In this document: positions 1-8,190 of the stretch, piece after piece
Layout: each line of letters starts with the position of its first letter
Numbering within the stretch: position 1 is the first letter of the stretch
DNA from: Variovorax sp037204085
Lineage (GTDB): Bacteria > Pseudomonadota > Gammaproteobacteria > Burkholderiales > Burkholderiaceae_C
Direction of reading: 5' to 3'
NCBI RefSeq assembly: GCF_037204085.1
Contig: NZ_JBBCBW010000027.1
Location: forward strand, 9,027-73,026
Length of the DNA: 64,000 bases
Program-made: the position numbers and the translations under genes
Notes under the pieces: generated by a model
What the model saw: only the letters and a program-made list of their open reading frames with translations
What the model was told of the DNA's origin: nothing
The model's database searches: none

Positions 1-214
1 CAAGGTAGATGAAGGAGCCCAGCATGGCCGAGAAGCGTTGGCCCGGCAATCCGCTGAAGGCGATGCGCAGCACGAACGCGGCCGCGGCGCCCACCAGCAG
101 TGGCCAGAACCATGCGAAGGGCATGCGGCGTATTGGCGGCTCCTGCATTTCTGCGGCGCTGGTCGCGGTGGGCGGCAACTCGCGGGGTGCGGCTTCTTCG
201 GGTTCGGTGCTCAT
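1..214 (-). CDS. Membrane protein of unknown function, cut by the window edge
   Basis: Only the first 71 codons are present; the rest lies beyond base 1. Residues 1-30 are polar and rich in Glu, Pro and Ala. Residues 32-49 form a clear hydrophobic segment, and a second may begin near residue 62, so this is an inner-membrane protein with a short cytoplasmic N-terminus. The start is preceded by a GGAG-type ribosome site. It lies 56 nt downstream of the methyltransferase on the same strand and probably belongs to the same GbsR-controlled operon. I do not recognise the family from this fragment. Confidence 0.6.
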   Translation of the reverse strand, partial: MSTEPEEAAPRELPPTATSAAEMQEPPIRRMPFAWFWPLLVGAAAAFVLRIAFSGLPGQRFSAMLGSFIYL

Positions 215-270
215 GAAGGTTTCTTCTCCTCGTTGTGTTTGCTGTCTTGTTGTTTCGGTGGCGCTTGTTG

Positions 271-1230
271 TCAGCCGCTGCGCCTGGCGGTCACCATGCA
301 GTAGTCGAAGTCGCGCCAGAAAACGCCCAGCACAAGGGCGCAGTAGCTGGCCACGATGTGCTTGCGGCGCCATGGGCTCAGCTTGCCGCGCGCCTTCCAG
401 AGTTCGGCCAGCGCAAAGCGCGTGGCCAGCGCCGGAATGTGCAGTGCGCTGGGCGCGACGCGCCATCGCAGCGACTGCACCTTGACGTCTTCGAAGCCGT
501 TGTCGCGCAGCGCGGCCACAAAGTCTTCTTGCACGGCCAGCGTGGGCACGGCCCAGCTGTCGGCCCACAGGCGGTGCAGCCAGCCGGCGATGCGGCCGGG
601 CTGGCGCCGCAGCAGAAAGCCATCGACCACCGCCAGCCGCGCGCCGGGCTTCAGCAGGCGGGCCGCCTCGCGCACAAAGTCGGCCTTGGCCGTGCCGCTG
701 GCGTAACAGGCGCTTTCCACCGCCCAGGCGCCGTCGGCTTGCGCCGCGGGCAGGCCGGTGCGGGTGTAGTCGGCCTCGATGTGCGCCATGCGATCGGCCA
801 CGCCGGCACGGGCGTCGAGCCGGGCGGCGATGCTGTTCTGCACGGCCACGTTGGTAACGGTGACGGCATACAGAGACGGGTCTTCGCTCACCAGCGTACG
901 CGCGGTGGCACCGGCGCCGCAGCCCAGGTCGATCACGCAGCGCCGGGGTCGTGCCGCCTCCTGATTCGAATTGGCAGCATCGGGCTCATCGAGCTCCAAT
1001 GCGCGGCCGACCGCTCGGTTCATCTCCACGAGCATGCCTTCGCGCCGCAGCGGATTGAGCCCGAGCCGCCAGAAGCCGAAGTGCATGTTGTAGCTGGGGC
1101 TCCATGCGCGGTAGTCGTCGGCCACTTCGGTGAAGTAGTCCTGCGTGTCCGCGCGTGTGATGGCCGGGTTGGACAGCGGAGCTTCAGGTGTCTGCGCCGC
1201 GCGGAAATCGGGCTGGAAAACATTGGGCAC
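271..1230 (-). CDS. Class I SAM-dependent methyltransferase
   Basis: The 319-residue product carries the Rossmann glycine motif DLGCGAG at residues 101-107, followed by the alternating strands and helices of a UbiE/cyclopropane-synthase-like methyltransferase fold. The N-terminal part (YFTEVADDY, YNMHFGFW) resembles enzymes that methylate small molecules or lipids. I chose a GTG start at 1230 because a GGAG box lies 6 nt upstream and the frame before it runs antisense-like through the upstream gene. It follows the DCC-family gene by 19 nt in the same transcription unit. The substrate cannot be told from sequence. Confidence 0.8.
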   Translation of the reverse strand: MPNVFQPDFRAAQTPEAPLSNPAITRADTQDYFTEVADDYRAWSPSYNMHFGFWRLGLNPLRREGMLVEMNRAVGRALELDEPDAANSNQEAARPRRCVIDLGCGAGATARTLVSEDPSLYAVTVTNVAVQNSIAARLDARAGVADRMAHIEADYTRTGLPAAQADGAWAVESACYASGTAKADFVREAARLLKPGARLAVVDGFLLRRQPGRIAGWLHRLWADSWAVPTLAVQEDFVAALRDNGFEDVKVQSLRWRVAPSALHIPALATRFALAELWKARGKLSPWRRKHIVASYCALVLGVFWRDFDYCMVTARRSG

Positions 1231-1249
1231 GAAGAGCTCCTTTTTCTTT

Positions 1250-1675
1250 TCAGATTCGGCAATTGCCGCCCGCACATGAGGCCGACGAGCGCGCGGCCTT
1301 TCCGGCGACCAGCGTGACCAGCCAGCGCGGCAACCGGTAGCGGTTGCGCGCAAGCACCGCATAGGCGCGGTCGGCCAGCGGCGCGACGAGCGGCAGGTCG
1401 AGCAGGAAGCTGCCGCTCGGCAGCCCGACGGCGTCGCGGCAAGCTCGGATGGCCGGGACACCCGCGAACACCTGCCCAGCGGCATCGACCGCGTGGATTG
1501 CCGTCATCAGCGCCTCGCGCGGCGCAGGCCCGGCATTGAAGCCTGGCGGCGAACAATCGACCAGTTGCAGGTGCCCGGCGGCGTCACGCGCTTTCATGCC
1601 GTTCATCTCTGCCGTGCAAAGGGCGCATGTGGCGTCGTAGTAGACGGTGAGAGGGTAGGTGACAGCAGGGTGCAT
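1250..1675 (-). CDS. DCC-family thiol-disulfide oxidoreductase (DUF393)
   Basis: This 141-residue protein begins with a beta strand followed by YYDATCALC, the D-x-x-C-x-x-C signature that names the DCC1 family. Members have a thioredoxin-like fold and are thought to act on thiols or disulfides; substrates are mostly unknown. A second hydrophobic helix near residues 90-125 is typical of the family. It is the first gene of an operon with the methyltransferase, and a perfect 8-4-8 palindrome lies 16 nt upstream of its ATG. An in-frame codon further upstream would read through that palindrome, so I prefer the start at 1675. Confidence 0.8.
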   Translation of the reverse strand: MHPAVTYPLTVYYDATCALCTAEMNGMKARDAAGHLQLVDCSPPGFNAGPAPREALMTAIHAVDAAGQVFAGVPAIRACRDAVGLPSGSFLLDLPLVAPLADRAYAVLARNRYRLPRWLVTLVAGKAARSSASCAGGNCRI

Positions 1676-1690
1676 GGTTTTTGTTTCGTT

Positions 1691-1710
1691 ATTTCTGTCA
1701 AAACAGAAAT
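1691..1710. promoter_or_regulatory. Candidate GbsR/MarR operator upstream of the DCC operon
   Basis: ATTTCTGT-CAAA-ACAGAAAT is a perfect inverted repeat with 8-bp arms, directly upstream of the DCC-family gene. A second copy with one arm mismatch lies at 2360-2379 before the neighbouring GbsR-type regulator. The shared sequence and positions suggest that one regulator controls both units; this is inferred. Confidence 0.65.
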
Positions 1711-1732
1711 GAATGGGCAAAAAAAGAGAAGC

Positions 1733-2335
1733 TCAGATCATTGGCAGGCTGGCGTGATGGGCATCCGGGTCGTCGTCGTTCTTCTTCGGTGCCGCGGGCG
1801 CTGCCAGAGGTGCATCGCCGCGAACGAACTTCTGCACGCTGGCCCCCAAGGTCAGCACCTTGTCTAGCGTGCCGGGCGAGAGCCGCAGCATTTCGTCGGC
1901 CCAGGTGGCGAGCTTGCTCATCAGGTCCATGGTGGAGCGGATGCGGTCTTGCGCATCGGCGGGCTCCTTCTGGAAGTCGGGGCTCGAGACGATTTCGCGC
2001 AACACACGGATGGTGGGATCGAACTCGCGTTCCTTGCGCTCGCGCACTACGGTACGAAACAGCTCCCACACGTCGACGCTGGTTTCGAAGTAGTCGCGGC
2101 GGTCGCCGAGGATGTGCGTTACGCGCACCAGGTTCCACGCCTGGAGTTCTTTCAGGCTGTTGCTCACGTTGGAACGGGCCACGCCGAGGGTGTCGGAGAG
2201 CTCTTCGGCATGCATGGGCTTGCCATGGGCGAACAGCAGCGCATGAATTTGCGAAACCGTGCGGTTGACACCCCACATGGAGCCCATTTCGCCCCAGTGG
2301 AGGACGAACTTGCGTTGGATGTCGGTGAGTTCCAT
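1733..2335 (-). CDS. GbsR/MarR-family transcriptional regulator
   Basis: The 200-residue protein has a winged helix-turn-helix near residues 25-75 (SQIHALLFAHGKPMHAEE, then ARSNVSNSLKELQ), matching the GbsR branch of MarR-like regulators. A helical region follows, then a charged tail with a KKNDDD stretch. GbsR proteins are dimeric repressors, often sensing small osmolytes or redox-linked ligands. It lies between the DCC/methyltransferase operon and its own promoter, both marked by the same palindrome, so autoregulation and control of the downstream operon are likely. The ligand is unknown. Confidence 0.85.
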   Translation of the reverse strand: MELTDIQRKFVLHWGEMGSMWGVNRTVSQIHALLFAHGKPMHAEELSDTLGVARSNVSNSLKELQAWNLVRVTHILGDRRDYFETSVDVWELFRTVVRERKEREFDPTIRVLREIVSSPDFQKEPADAQDRIRSTMDLMSKLATWADEMLRLSPGTLDKVLTLGASVQKFVRGDAPLAAPAAPKKNDDDPDAHHASLPMI

Positions 2336-2359
2336 GTTTCGAAGTCTAGGATTTTAGAA

Positions 2360-2379
2360 ATTTCTGTCAATAGAGAAAT
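2360..2379. promoter_or_regulatory. Candidate GbsR/MarR autoregulatory operator
   Basis: ATTTCTGT-CAAT-AGAGAAAT repeats the palindrome at 1691-1710 with one mismatch in the right arm. It lies 25 nt upstream of the regulator's ATG, within the likely promoter. Confidence 0.6.
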
Positions 2380-2412
2380 AAAGATTCGTTTGCGCAAGCC
2401 GCCTGATTGGAA

Positions 2413-2432
2413 TACTGTACAAATAAACAGTA
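2413..2432. promoter_or_regulatory. LexA (SOS) box
   Basis: TACTGT-N8-ACAGTA is a perfect 6-8-6 palindrome matching the proteobacterial LexA consensus (CTGT-N8-ACAG with flanking TA). It ends 24 nt before the ATG of the radical SAM gene, a typical repressor position. The same intergenic region also carries the GbsR site of the divergent gene. Confidence 0.8.
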
Positions 2433-2456
2433 TTTGACTTGAGAAAAGGAACTGCC

Positions 2457-3551
2457 ATGCCGGCTGCCCGCATTCCCATTCACGCCATCAAGGGCCGCGG
2501 CGCGGCCACGCACCTGGCACACCGCTTTTCACGCGACGAGCGCAACGCCTTCGACGACGGCTGGGGCACGCTCGAAGAAGGCGCCGCCGAAGCGGAAGAC
2601 CTGCCTGCGCTGGCGACCGAGGTGCGCTTCGAAGACGTGAAGTCGGTGCTCAACGAAAACGAGTCGCCCGACGTGTCGTTCGACCGTTCCCTCAACCCGT
2701 ATCGCGGCTGCGAGCACGGCTGCATCTATTGCTTTGCGCGGCCCACCCACAGCTACCTCAATCTCTCGCCGGGGCTCGACTTCGAAACCAAGCTCATTGC
2801 CAAGCGCAACATCGTCGAGGTGCTGCGCGCCGAGCTCGGCCGCAAGGGCTACCGGCCCAGCCACATCGCAATCGGCACCGCCACCGATTGCTACCAGCCC
2901 ATCGAGCGCGAGCTGCGGCTCACCCGTTCGATCATCGAGCTGCTGCAAGAAACACGGCACCCCTTTGCGCTGGTCACCAAGTCGAGCGCGGTCGAGCGCG
3001 ACCTCGACCTGATCGCGCCCATGGCCGCCCAGCAATTGGCCGCGGTGTACGTGACAGTGACCACGCTCGACGGCGAACTGGCCCGCAAGCTCGAGCCGCG
3101 CGCGGCCGCGCCGCATCGGCGACTGCGCACCATTCGCACCCTGGCCGAGGCGGGCGTGCCGGTGGGCGTGAGCGTGGCGCCGCAGATTCCGTTCGTCAAC
3201 GAAGACATGGAGCAGGTGCTCGAAGCGGCCTGGGAGGCCGGTGCGCGCAGCGCCTTCTACACGGTGATACGGTTGCCGTGGGAGGTGGCGCCGCTCTTCA
3301 AGGAATGGCTGGCGCTGCACTACCCACAGCGCGCCGACCGCATCATGGCGCGCATCCACGAAATGCGCGGCGGCAAGGACTACGACGCCGACTTTGCGAC
3401 GCGCATGAAGGGCACCGGCCTCTGGGCCGACCTGATCCGCCAGCGCTTCGAGAAGGCGGCAAACCGCATCGGCTTCAACCGGGAGCGCATTCCGCTCGAC
3501 CTGGGCGCCTTTCGGCCGCCCGGTGCGGCGGGGCAGGGCAGTCTTTTCTGA
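2457..3551 (+). CDS. PA0069-family radical SAM protein
   Basis: The 364-residue protein has a radical SAM cluster motif C-x3-C-x2-C at Cys85, Cys89 and Cys92 (RGCEHGCIYC), which binds a [4Fe-4S] cluster and S-adenosylmethionine. The pattern DVSFDRSLNPYRGC is characteristic of the PA0069 family related to spore photoproduct lyase. The ATG at 2457 is chosen because AAAGGA lies 8 nt upstream; an earlier TTG has no such site. A LexA box sits in the promoter, so the gene is probably DNA-damage inducible. A DNA-repair role is plausible, but the reaction is unproven. Confidence 0.88.
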   Translation: MPAARIPIHAIKGRGAATHLAHRFSRDERNAFDDGWGTLEEGAAEAEDLPALATEVRFEDVKSVLNENESPDVSFDRSLNPYRGCEHGCIYCFARPTHSYLNLSPGLDFETKLIAKRNIVEVLRAELGRKGYRPSHIAIGTATDCYQPIERELRLTRSIIELLQETRHPFALVTKSSAVERDLDLIAPMAAQQLAAVYVTVTTLDGELARKLEPRAAAPHRRLRTIRTLAEAGVPVGVSVAPQIPFVNEDMEQVLEAAWEAGARSAFYTVIRLPWEVAPLFKEWLALHYPQRADRIMARIHEMRGGKDYDADFATRMKGTGLWADLIRQRFEKAANRIGFNRERIPLDLGAFRPPGAAGQGSLF

Positions 3552-3665
3552 GGGCTGTTCCCGTGCGGCCTGCAGCCGGGCATCGCATCAAATCCGCTTC
3601 AAAATAAGCGGTAGATTCAACCCACCGGCGGCAGCGGCCGTCCGGCCTTGGCTGCAAAGGTACGC

Positions 3666-4181
3666 ATGAACGGGATATGGATGGTGGTGATGGGAGTTTC
3701 AGGCTGCGGCAAATCGAGCCTGGGGGCGGCGCTTGCCACCGCCTTTGCGCTGCCGCTGATCGAAGGGGACGACCACCACCCTGCGTCGAACGTCGAAAAA
3801 ATGCGCCAGGGCATCCCCTTGACCGATGCCGACCGCGCCGGCTGGCTTGCCACGCTGGGTCGCGCGCTTGCCGACAAGCCCCAGGGTGCGGTGCTGACAT
3901 GTTCGGCGCTCAAACGCGCCTACCGCGAGCAGTTGCGTGCGGCCGTGCCGGACCTGCGGTTCGTGTTCATGTCCATCGAACGCGACGAGGCCGAGCGGCG
4001 CGTGGCCGCGCGTGCGGGTGCGGGCGAGCACATGTTTCCGGCCAGCCTGGTGGCCAACCAGTTCGCGACGCTCGAATCGCCGGTGGGCGAGGCCGGCGTG
4101 GTGGCAGTCGATGCCACCGCGCCGCTGCCGGAACTGGTCGCGCAGGTCAAACGTGAAATCCCGGAAGCTGCGCGCCGCTAG
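3666..4181 (+). CDS. gntK: Gluconokinase
   Basis: This 171-residue kinase has a P-loop GVSGCGKS at residues 10-17. It also has the gluconokinase/shikimate-kinase-like segments EGDDHHPASNVEKM (substrate site), TCSALKRAYR and the late HMFPASLVANQFATLE. It phosphorylates D-gluconate to 6-phosphogluconate in the cytosol. The length fits GntK of E. coli. AAAGG lies 8 nt before the ATG. It converges with gnd, whose product oxidises 6-phosphogluconate, so the two adjacent genes cover consecutive steps from gluconate into the pentose phosphate pathway although they are on opposite strands. Confidence 0.93.
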   Translation: MNGIWMVVMGVSGCGKSSLGAALATAFALPLIEGDDHHPASNVEKMRQGIPLTDADRAGWLATLGRALADKPQGAVLTCSALKRAYREQLRAAVPDLRFVFMSIERDEAERRVAARAGAGEHMFPASLVANQFATLESPVGEAGVVAVDATAPLPELVAQVKREIPEAARR

Positions 4182-4212
4182 AGCGCAAGCACCGGGCTGT
4201 CTGCGCCGGCCC

Positions 4213-5631
4213 TTAGATCACTTCAGGCCAGTTGGTATGGAAGAACTCGCCCGCGGGCTTGTCGACCCGCTCATACGTGTGCGCGCCGAAGAAGTCGCGC
4301 TGCGCCTGCAGCAGGTTTGCCGATAGCCGCTCGGTGCGGTAGCTGTCGTAGTAGGCGAGCGATGCGCTGAACGCCGGCACCGGAATGCCGTTGCTCACCG
4401 CCAGCGCCACCACTTCGCGCCAGTTCTGCTGTGTGCGGTTGAGCAGGTCCTTGAAGAACGGGTCGAGCATCAGGTTGCCCAGCGCGGGATCGGTGCGGTA
4501 GGCATCGGTGATGCGGTTCAGGAAGCGCGCGCGAATGATGCAGCCGCCGCGCCATATCGCAGCGATGCGGCCGAGGTCGAGCTTCCACTCCTTCTTTTCG
4601 CCCATGGTCTTGACGAGGTCGAAGCCTTGCGTATAGCTGATGACCTTCGAGGCATAGAGCGCATCGTGCACCTTGGCCACCAGCGCCTTCTTCCCCATCG
4701 AAAGCTCGGCCTTCGGCCCCTGCAGCAGCTTGCTTGCGGCCACGCGCTGCTTCTTTTGCGACGACAGCACCCGCGCTTCGACAGCCGCGTTGATGGTGCT
4801 GATGACCACCGCGTTTTCGGCCGCGTTGATGAGCGTCCACTGGCCGGTGCCCTTCTGGCCTGCCTTGTCGAGAATGACATCGACGATCGGCTTGCCGGTT
4901 TCCGGGTCTTTCTGCTCGAGCGCCTTGGCGGTGATCTGGATCAGGTAGCTCTGCAGCTCGCCGTCGTTCCATTCATTGAAGACCGCGGCCATTTCGTCGG
5001 TGGTGAAACCCGCGGCCTTGAACAGGCTGTAGGCCTCGCAGATGAGCTGCATGTCTCCATATTCGATGCCGTTGTGCACCATCTTCACGTAGTGGCCCGC
5101 GCCACCGGGGCCGATGTGAATCACGCAAGGCTCGCCATCGACCTTGGCTGCAATGCTCTCGAAGATCGGCTTCATCACCTCCCACGTGGAAAGCGGCCCG
5201 CCCGGCATGATCGAAGGGCCCTTGCGCGCGCCTTCCTCGCCGCCCGATACGCCCGCGCCGATGAAGCGCAAGCCCTTGGCCGAGAGGTACGCATCGCGGC
5301 GCTCGGTGTCGGTATAGAGGCTGTTGCCGCCGTCGATGACGATATCGTCCTTGTCGAGCAGCGGAATCAGCTGCTCGATGACCTGGTCGACCGGCGCACC
5401 CGCCTTCACCATGATCTGGATCTTGCGCGGCTTGGCGAGGCTCTGAACGAACTCATCGAGCGTCTTTGCGCCGACCAGCTTCTTGCCGGGGTTCGCGGCA
5501 ATGAAGGCCTCGGTGGTGGCTTCGGTGCGGTTGTACACGCTGACCTGGAAGCCGCGGCTTTCCACGTTCAGCACCAGGTTCTGGCCCATCACGGCCAGGC
5601 CGATCAAACCGAAATCGCTTTTGTTGCTCAT
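4213..5631 (-). CDS. gnd: 6-phosphogluconate dehydrogenase (decarboxylating)
   Basis: The 472-residue protein starts with the NADP-binding motif GLAVMG (residues 11-16) and continues with GGNSLYTDTERR, GVSGGEEGARKGPSIMPGG and HNGIEYGDMQ, all hallmarks of the long-form enzyme. It converts 6-phosphogluconate to ribulose 5-phosphate and CO2 with reduction of NADP. I chose the ATG of MSNKSDFGL at 5631; the frame is open further upstream but runs into the divergent regulator region. The C-terminus (DKPAGEFFHTNWPEV) is complete. It converges with gntK, leaving about 30 nt between the stops. Confidence 0.96.
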   Translation of the reverse strand: MSNKSDFGLIGLAVMGQNLVLNVESRGFQVSVYNRTEATTEAFIAANPGKKLVGAKTLDEFVQSLAKPRKIQIMVKAGAPVDQVIEQLIPLLDKDDIVIDGGNSLYTDTERRDAYLSAKGLRFIGAGVSGGEEGARKGPSIMPGGPLSTWEVMKPIFESIAAKVDGEPCVIHIGPGGAGHYVKMVHNGIEYGDMQLICEAYSLFKAAGFTTDEMAAVFNEWNDGELQSYLIQITAKALEQKDPETGKPIVDVILDKAGQKGTGQWTLINAAENAVVISTINAAVEARVLSSQKKQRVAASKLLQGPKAELSMGKKALVAKVHDALYASKVISYTQGFDLVKTMGEKKEWKLDLGRIAAIWRGGCIIRARFLNRITDAYRTDPALGNLMLDPFFKDLLNRTQQNWREVVALAVSNGIPVPAFSASLAYYDSYRTERLSANLLQAQRDFFGAHTYERVDKPAGEFFHTNWPEVI

Positions 5632-5749
5632 GGCCCTTCTTTCCTGTGCGATAGATGTGACCGGCATTGTGCCGGGCGTGCCGCGGGGCTGCCTTCCGGC
5701 CCGGCAATACCCGCTTGGCAAGCACCCAGGGCTTGGGTATGTTGGCGCG

Positions 5750-6712
5750 ATGAACAGAAACGCCTCCGCCGCAATCCAGACGTGGTCCACCGATGATGTG
5801 CCGGCGCCGCAGCGGCTCGATTACTGGATCGGCGCGGTGTGCGAGGGCTTTCTGGAAATGGACGTGACCAGTTCCGTGGCTGGCGGCTTCAATGCCACGC
5901 TCGAGTCCGCGCCGCTCGGCTGTATTGGCGTGAACCGGGTCCGGGGCACCGCGCAAGACGTGTACCGCACGCGCAGGGCCATCGCCCATAGCCGCAGCAA
6001 TTATTACTACCTGCTGTGCAAGACGGATTCGCCCTGGGTCGCAGTGCAGGACGACCGCTCGGCGCGCATGCTGCCGGGCGACGTGGTGCTGGTCGACTCG
6101 CGGCTGTGCTACGAATTTCACTTTCTGCGGTGTGCCGATACGGTTTCGCTCGAACTGCCGACTGCGTGGGTCGAGGCGTGGCTGCCCGACGCAGGCGACC
6201 AGGTGGCGCGGCGCATCGACGCGCAATCGGGATGGGGCGGTGTGCTGAGCGGTTTTGTCCAGCAGCTTTCGCCGCAGATCGCGTTGCAGCCACCGATGCC
6301 GACGGCGTTGCTTTCCGATCATCTCGGCGGCTTGCTCTCGCTCGCGGCCGGAACCCACGGGACCGCTTCGCCCGGCGAAGGCGGCCGTGCCGAGCTGCGC
6401 CGCCGCGTGCTCGACGCCACGCGCGAACGCCATGCCGAGCCGGGACTGACTGCCGCAAGTGTGGCCCGCGGGCTGGGCATTTCGGAGCGCAGCTTGCATC
6501 GCAGCCTGAGCGACGGAGCGACCACCTTCGCAGCCGCTTTGACCGGCTTTCGCATGCAGGTTGCGCGGCGCATGCTGGGCGATGCACGTTTCGACCGCCT
6601 GGACATTGCAGAAATCGGGTTTCGCATCGGATTTACCGACGCATCGCACTTCGCTCGCCAGTGTCGCCGGCATTTCGGCGCCACCCCAGGCACTTTGCGC
6701 CGCCAGCGCTGA
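5750..6712 (+). CDS. AraC-family transcriptional regulator
   Basis: The 320-residue protein has an N-terminal AraC-binding-like sensor domain and, from about residue 220, two helix-turn-helix motifs of the AraC/XylS family (LTAASVARGLGISERSLHR and DIAEIGFRIGFTDASHFAR, ending in RHFGATPGTLRRQ). The start at 5750 agrees with the usual length; the open frame before it overlaps gnd in antisense. It lies 128 nt upstream of a hydrolase on the same strand, and that gap holds a direct repeat with AraC-like spacing, so it probably activates the hydrolase. The inducer is unknown. Confidence 0.88.
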   Translation: MNRNASAAIQTWSTDDVPAPQRLDYWIGAVCEGFLEMDVTSSVAGGFNATLESAPLGCIGVNRVRGTAQDVYRTRRAIAHSRSNYYYLLCKTDSPWVAVQDDRSARMLPGDVVLVDSRLCYEFHFLRCADTVSLELPTAWVEAWLPDAGDQVARRIDAQSGWGGVLSGFVQQLSPQIALQPPMPTALLSDHLGGLLSLAAGTHGTASPGEGGRAELRRRVLDATRERHAEPGLTAASVARGLGISERSLHRSLSDGATTFAAALTGFRMQVARRMLGDARFDRLDIAEIGFRIGFTDASHFARQCRRHFGATPGTLRRQR

Positions 6713-6739
6713 GGCAAGGCCAAGGCACAGCCGGGCAGG

Positions 6740-6778
6740 CGCCTGGCATCAATCGGCTATCCGCCTGGCAGCCAGCGG
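6740..6778. promoter_or_regulatory. Direct repeat, candidate AraC-type binding sites
   Basis: CGCCTGGCATCAATCGG (6740-6756) and CGCCTGGCAGCCAGCGG (6762-6778) match at 14 of 17 positions and start 22 bp apart, two helical turns. AraC-family dimers typically bind such direct repeats. The pair lies about 60 nt before the hydrolase ATG and just after the AraC gene. Confidence 0.6.
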
Positions 6779-6840
6779 CCATTTGCACCCATTGGTATTG
6801 CCTAGAGTCGTCTCTCCATTCAACGACCAAGGAGACACGC

Positions 6841-7569
6841 ATGTCCGACACCTATGTTCTCGTGCACGGCGCATGGCACACCGGCGGCGAGATGGAAGCC
6901 GTGGCCGCCAGCTTGCGCGAGGCCGGCCACGTGGTGCATTGCCCGACGCTGGCGGGCAACCGCGCCGGCGACGACCGCTCGCGCACCGGCCTTGTCGATG
7001 CGGTCGACTCGGCCGTTCGCTTCATCGAGGAGAAAGACCTGACCGAGGTTCGCCTCGTGGGCCACAGCTATGGCGGCATGGTGATTTCGGGCGTGGCGGA
7101 CCGCATCGCGCAGCGGCTGAAGCGGCTGGTGTACGTCAACGCTTTCGTGCCGCTCGATGGCGAGTCGCTCAACGACATGGTGCCGCCGCATTACGTCGCG
7201 ATGTTCGACGCCATTGCCGAAGCCAACGACAACGCGGTGACCCTGCCGTTCGAAGTCTGGCGCGAGGCCTTCATCAACGATGCCGATCTGGCATTGGCGC
7301 AGGCGAGCTACGAGCGGCTGAATCCGCATCCCTACCGCACCTTCACCGACAAGATCCGGTTGCGCGAGCCGCTGGCGGCACTGCAGCTGGGCAAGTCTTA
7401 CGTCAATTGCCTGCAGGACACGGCCCTGCCGCACAGCTTGCCATGGCACCCGCGGCTGTCGGAGCGGCTCGGGCTCTTCAGGCTGGTGGAATGCCCCGGC
7501 AGCCACGAGATGTTCTTCTCGAACCCGAAGCGGCTGGCGCAAGCGATCCTGGAGGCGGGGCGGGACTAA
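6841..7569 (+). CDS. Alpha/beta hydrolase of the plant-esterase/hydroxynitrile-lyase type
   Basis: The 242-residue protein has the family pattern LVHGAWH (residues 7-13, oxyanion region) and nucleophile elbow GHSYGG with Ser76. The catalytic His lies in PGSHEMFFS near residue 222. This arrangement matches the salicylate-binding-protein-2/methylesterase-like branch of alpha/beta hydrolases. A strong AAGGAG ribosome site precedes the ATG. The adjacent AraC gene and direct repeat suggest inducible expression. An esterase acting on a small aromatic or cyclic ester is plausible, but the substrate is not shown. Confidence 0.85.
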   Translation: MSDTYVLVHGAWHTGGEMEAVAASLREAGHVVHCPTLAGNRAGDDRSRTGLVDAVDSAVRFIEEKDLTEVRLVGHSYGGMVISGVADRIAQRLKRLVYVNAFVPLDGESLNDMVPPHYVAMFDAIAEANDNAVTLPFEVWREAFINDADLALAQASYERLNPHPYRTFTDKIRLREPLAALQLGKSYVNCLQDTALPHSLPWHPRLSERLGLFRLVECPGSHEMFFSNPKRLAQAILEAGRD

Positions 7570-7581
7570 GACCCGGGCCGC

Positions 7582-8190
7582 TCAGCCGCCGAAGAGCGCA
7601 TCGAACACGCGGATCGAGGCATACGCATCGTTGGCCGCGTAGCGAATCTGCGCTTCGGTCAACTGCTTGTTGGCCCAGTTCGACGTGGTTGCCTTGCGCG
7701 ACTTGACGAAGCGCCGGTTGAACACCAGCGCCACGGCCGTCTTCACACCCACCGACTTGCGGTAGCCCCGGCGGCGAAACTCGGTGTCGATGTCGAACAC
7801 CGCCTTCGGCTCGATATTGAGGCGGTTGCGTATGAGCGTGAGGTCGCTCGAAAGCCCGAAGCCGACCTTCCTGAGTTCGGTCGAGGCGAGCAGCGCCGCG
7901 ACGACCGGGTTGCATTCGGTGTGGTGCAGCTGGAACAGCCAGGCCTTCTCGCGCGTGGAAAACTGCACAACGTGCGGGCCGCCCGACACTTCGTTCTTGG
8001 CGAAGGTGGGCTTCGATTCGGTGTCGAAGCCTGCAACGCCGGCGGCCAGCAGTGCGGCGGCGGCGTGCTCGGCGTCTTGCAGCGTGGTGACGACGACGAT
8101 GTCCTGCAGGCCCAAGCCCTCGAAGGCCTCCAAAAGGGCGATCTGCTCGCGTTCGGGAAGAGGCGGCAATGCGGCGATGTCGCCGCTCAC
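7582..8190 (-). CDS. RNase D-like 3'-5' exonuclease
   Basis: With a GTG start at 8190 the product is 202 residues. It has the DEDDy exonuclease motifs: FDTES (Asp56, Glu58; Exo I), GLSSDL (Asp116; Exo II) and YAANDAY (Tyr184, Asp188; Exo III). It lacks the HRDC domains of full-length RNase D, so it is a single-domain 3'-5' exonuclease of RNA or DNA. The GTG overlaps the TGA of the preceding TfoX-domain gene (GTGA), which implies translational coupling. Reading further upstream would only translate that gene in another frame. Confidence 0.85.
   Translation of the reverse strand: MSGDIAALPPLPEREQIALLEAFEGLGLQDIVVVTTLQDAEHAAAALLAAGVAGFDTESKPTFAKNEVSGGPHVVQFSTREKAWLFQLHHTECNPVVAALLASTELRKVGFGLSSDLTLIRNRLNIEPKAVFDIDTEFRRRGYRKSVGVKTAVALVFNRRFVKSRKATTSNWANKQLTEAQIRYAANDAYASIRVFDALFGG

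Noticed and set aside
235..1317. Plus-strand open frame over the methyltransferase
   Set aside because: The minus-strand frame has a clear SAM-binding motif; the plus frame has none.
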